Assembly: GCA_002716765.1 (NCBI GenBank)
Contig: PBBY01000017.1
Location: 1 to 40,685 of the forward strand
DNA: 40,685 nucleotides
Source: Candidatus Magasanikiibacteriota bacterium
GTDB lineage: Bacteria > Patescibacteriota > Patescibacteriia > Magasanikbacterales > UBA922
Direction: 5' to 3'
The first letter of the stretch is position 1. Each line of letters starts with the position of its first letter. Below are positions 39,137 through 40,685 of the stretch, piece after piece. The position numbers were made by a program, and so were the translations under genes. The notes beneath the pieces are model-generated. The model searched no databases. It was given only the letters and a program-made list of their open reading frames with translations, and had not been told where the DNA came from.

Positions 39137-39832
39137 CTATATTCTCATTATTTTTTTAATCTGTTTTCTACCTTCGTAAAACTCTTTGGCATTACACAAT
39201 TCTTCAAAATTGAGCTTTGGTCCAAGCAATGTAATACCGTGCTCAAACCCACGAACGTGCTCCCTAATTTCTGCGGCAAGTTTGGGGTGCTCTTGCTCAT
39301 GATCTGCCATTTTTGTTAACTCACTTAACTGCGCCTCTATATCCGAGAATATTCTTTTAAATTCATTTATACGGTGATCATATTCTTTGGTATGTGTCGT
39401 AAGTACGTCTTGTACAGTATAATCCCAAATATCATGCTGTACTTCTACCAAATACTCACATAGTTTTCCTATCTCTTCGGTTGAAAATAGTTCTGTGACA
39501 GCACTTCCGACGTGTAAATCTCTAAATGTGCCTCCCGCAATGGTAAATTGTAGGTATTTCTTTTTTAATTCTGGTGATATTTTTTGCAATAAAAATTTTT
39601 CACCTAATTCACCTTCGTTAACACGAAAAAATTCCCAAAATGCTTCTCGATATGGCCAGAGTTTTTTTGCAAAGGAAATCATGGTGTCTTCTAACTCTTC
39701 TAATGTAAGACTAAGGTTGTCTTGGACTTGCTCCAAAGCATCACTAAGGTCTTTTTGGATTTTTTCTGGAACGCGCGGAGGTAAATCCTTGCAAAGCCGA
39801 GCAAAAATATCGCGAGTATGTTCTACAGACAT
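39137..39832 (-). CDS. Hypothetical helical protein, paralogue B
   Basis: 231 residues from the ATG at 39832; the longer in-frame form adds a hydrophobic N-terminus that paralogue A lacks and which overlaps the intergenic region. It shows the same block order as paralogue A (W-P-Y at about 55-60, LKKKYLQF about 85-92, GTFRDL about 97-102, FYEGRKQ at the C-terminus). Helical and acidic. Only 2 bases separate the two genes. Function unknown. Confidence 0.65.
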   Translation of the reverse strand: MSVEHTRDIFARLCKDLPPRVPEKIQKDLSDALEQVQDNLSLTLEELEDTMISFAKKLWPYREAFWEFFRVNEGELGEKFLLQKISPELKKKYLQFTIAGGTFRDLHVGSAVTELFSTEEIGKLCEYLVEVQHDIWDYTVQDVLTTHTKEYDHRINEFKRIFSDIEAQLSELTKMADHEQEHPKLAAEIREHVRGFEHGITLLGPKLNFEELCNAKEFYEGRKQIKKIMRI

Positions 39833-39888
39833 AAAAAAGGTGATAATAATAACGGTAGTATAACAAACAAAAAAACAAAACACTAGAC

Positions 39889-40350
39889 TTACGACTTTTT
39901 TGTTATTTCATACATTGCAATACCAGCCGCCACACTTACGTTAAGACTCTCTTTTTTTCCCTGCATAGGAATATGCACTATCTTGTCGCACAATGCCAAT
40001 ATTTCTGGCACAATACCGGTTACCTCGTTCCCAACAATAATTGCCCTTGCCCCAGAAAATTTTTGTGTCTGTATATTTTTACTCTCTTCCGCTTGCTCAA
40101 GCGCTATAATTGACACACCCTTCTTTTTTAGTGTGGTAATAAGTCGTTTAAGACTTTTTTTTTGTTCCCACGGCACCCAGGTTTGTGCACCAAGCGCTAC
40201 TTTGTCTATTTGTGGTTTTGGCGGAGCTGGTGTCCAGCCAACTAAATAGATTTTAGTTATACCAAACGCATCGGCATTACGAAACATGGCACCAACATTA
40301 TGACACGACCGGATATTTGGTAAAATTAGGTATACATCTTCTTCTTTCAT
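39889..40350 (-). CDS. SpoU-family RNA 2'-O-methyltransferase
   Basis: 153 residues, the minimal SPOUT domain with a trefoil knot, as in TrmL. Motif 1 NIRSCHNVGAMFRNADAFG (about 12-30) has the catalytic Arg; motif 2 is IIVGNEVTGI and motif 3 IPMQGKKESLNVSVAAGIAMYE, which together bind SAM. There is no extra RNA-binding domain. It methylates a ribose in tRNA or rRNA; the site is unknown. A TATACT box directly abuts the ATG on this strand, too close to serve it. Confidence 0.93.
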   Translation of the reverse strand: MKEEDVYLILPNIRSCHNVGAMFRNADAFGITKIYLVGWTPAPPKPQIDKVALGAQTWVPWEQKKSLKRLITTLKKKGVSIIALEQAEESKNIQTQKFSGARAIIVGNEVTGIVPEILALCDKIVHIPMQGKKESLNVSVAAGIAMYEITKKS

Positions 40351-40362
40351 AGTATATTGATT

Positions 40363-40397
40363 AAAAATATTCCCCTAGCGAGGCTAGAGGAATATTT
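40363..40397 (-). terminator. Terminator of the Arg/Glu repeat gene
   Basis: Inverted repeat (about 40364-40377 with 40383-40397, one mismatch), followed on the minus strand by Ts. The top strand also has Ts after it. Confidence 0.7.
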
Positions 40398-40407
40398 TGC
40401 AAACCAC

Positions 40408-40674
40408 TTATTGTGCTTGCCTGTTTCCTACCCTTTCTCTAACTTGCTCACGAACGTCTACTCGGTGTTCCTGTCTATTTTCTCTTCTTTCCTCTACTCT
40501 TTCTCTTCGGTCTTCTCTTCTACCCTCAAGTTGATCATGAACCACTTCGTGATGATTGCCATGATGTGCGTGAGTTTTCCCTCCTCTTTCTCTAACTTGC
40601 TCACGAACGTCTACTCGGTGTTCCTGTCTATTTTCTCTTCTTTCCTCTACTCTTTCTCTTCGGTCTTCTCGCAT
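40408..40674 (-). CDS. Arg/Glu-rich tandem-repeat protein, possibly partial
   Basis: 88 residues in the window, nearly all Arg, Glu, Gln, Asp, Val and His. Two copies of a 51-codon unit: an identical 28-residue block starting REDRRERVEERRENRQ is repeated, separated by a GGKTHAHHGNHHEVVHDQLEGR spacer. The frame stays open past the ATG at 40674 to the window edge (R-K-D-M), so the gene may begin earlier and have more copies. Likely a charged helix or disordered surface. No family recognised. Confidence 0.5.
   Translation of the reverse strand: MREDRRERVEERRENRQEHRVDVREQVRERGGKTHAHHGNHHEVVHDQLEGRREDRRERVEERRENRQEHRVDVREQVRERVGNRQAQ
40433..40670. repeat. Two perfect 85-bp direct repeats, period 153 bp
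   Basis: Bases 40433-40517 recur without mismatch at 40586-40670. The period of 153 is 51 codons, so the frame is kept. Base identity beyond what the protein needs implies a recent duplication. Confidence 0.92.
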
Positions 40675-40685
40675 ATCTTTACGCG

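Noticed and set aside
39495-39863. 122-residue plus-strand frame in paralogue B
   Set aside because: Paralogue A supports the minus-strand frame; the plus frame has no relative.
40345-40356. TATACT next to the SpoU start as its promoter
   Set aside because: The box ends at the ATG, so transcription would begin inside the gene, past the needed N-terminus.
40433-40670. CRISPR-like array
   Set aside because: Only two 85-bp copies, in frame in a coding sequence, with a 68-base spacer; no array structure.

Overview
The window is an AT-rich bacterial chromosome segment carrying about 50 tightly packed genes. The standard code fits throughout: TAA predominates as stop, and TGA and TAG are also used as stops. 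I infer a Patescibacteria/CPR-type or similarly reduced bacterium. The reasons are very short spacers, many genes without a Shine-Dalgarno (SD) site, divergent versions of core enzymes (a QxD ribulose-phosphate epimerase, an Nth and an RlmD-like enzyme without Fe-S cysteines), a DsbA-VKOR pair and lineage-restricted helical proteins. No rRNA, tRNA, CRISPR array, phage module or transposase was found. No gap reaches 300 bases.

Layout. 1-3782: a TrmB-type regulator with three sensor domains, a D-2-hydroxyacid dehydrogenase and a DUF333/Kazal lipoprotein. 3783-4645: ribosomal protein L1 with a structured leader. 4739-9106: a nucleotide operon (ThyA-like, Dcd-like, dCMP deaminase-like, Cmk, Dut, FolA, Tmk) that nearly spells out dCTP to dTDP; the ThyA-like and Dcd-like proteins each have a changed key residue. 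9179-11643: a membrane protein and GatB. 11696-13759 (minus): an unknown protein, a PlsC-type acyltransferase and a small lipoprotein. 14029-16099: a calcium-motif protein of foreign codon style and a histidine-phosphatase-like protein without its catalytic motif. 16233-20843: a TrpR/YerC-like repressor with its own palindromic operator, a possible aromatic leader peptide plus palindrome before an M20 peptidase-like gene, a GNAT protein, a small unknown, a DMT-type transporter and a Nudix hydrolase. 20905-25962: a MacAB-like exporter (adaptor, ATPase, two permeases), followed directly by nth and an RlmD-like methyltransferase. 28009-31307: two accessory units flanking a DsbA-VKOR oxidative folding pair. 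31533-37848: aldehyde dehydrogenase, glycosyltransferase, TVP38-type membrane protein, RpiB-Rpe, a thioredoxin-reductase-like flavoprotein, a small membrane protein and a PfkB sugar kinase. 37928-40674 (minus): a DJ-1/PfpI protein, two tandem paralogous helical proteins, a SpoU methyltransferase and an Arg/Glu repeat protein running toward the window edge.

Gene expression. Two initiation styles coexist. Most core genes lack an SD and sit just downstream of a TATAAT/TATACT box, sometimes essentially leaderless, and several carry AACCCT shortly before the start. Accessory genes carry strong AGGAGG-type sites behind TTGACA promoters with a 17-base spacer, three of them with TAAGGT or TAGGGT as the -10. 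The most unusual items are the Asn-to-Asp ThyA-like protein inside a cytosine/thymine nucleotide operon, the adjacent Fe-S-free Nth and RlmD-like proteins, the leader-peptide/palindrome region at 16605-16676, and a gene whose SD forces a probable ATT start near 31307.
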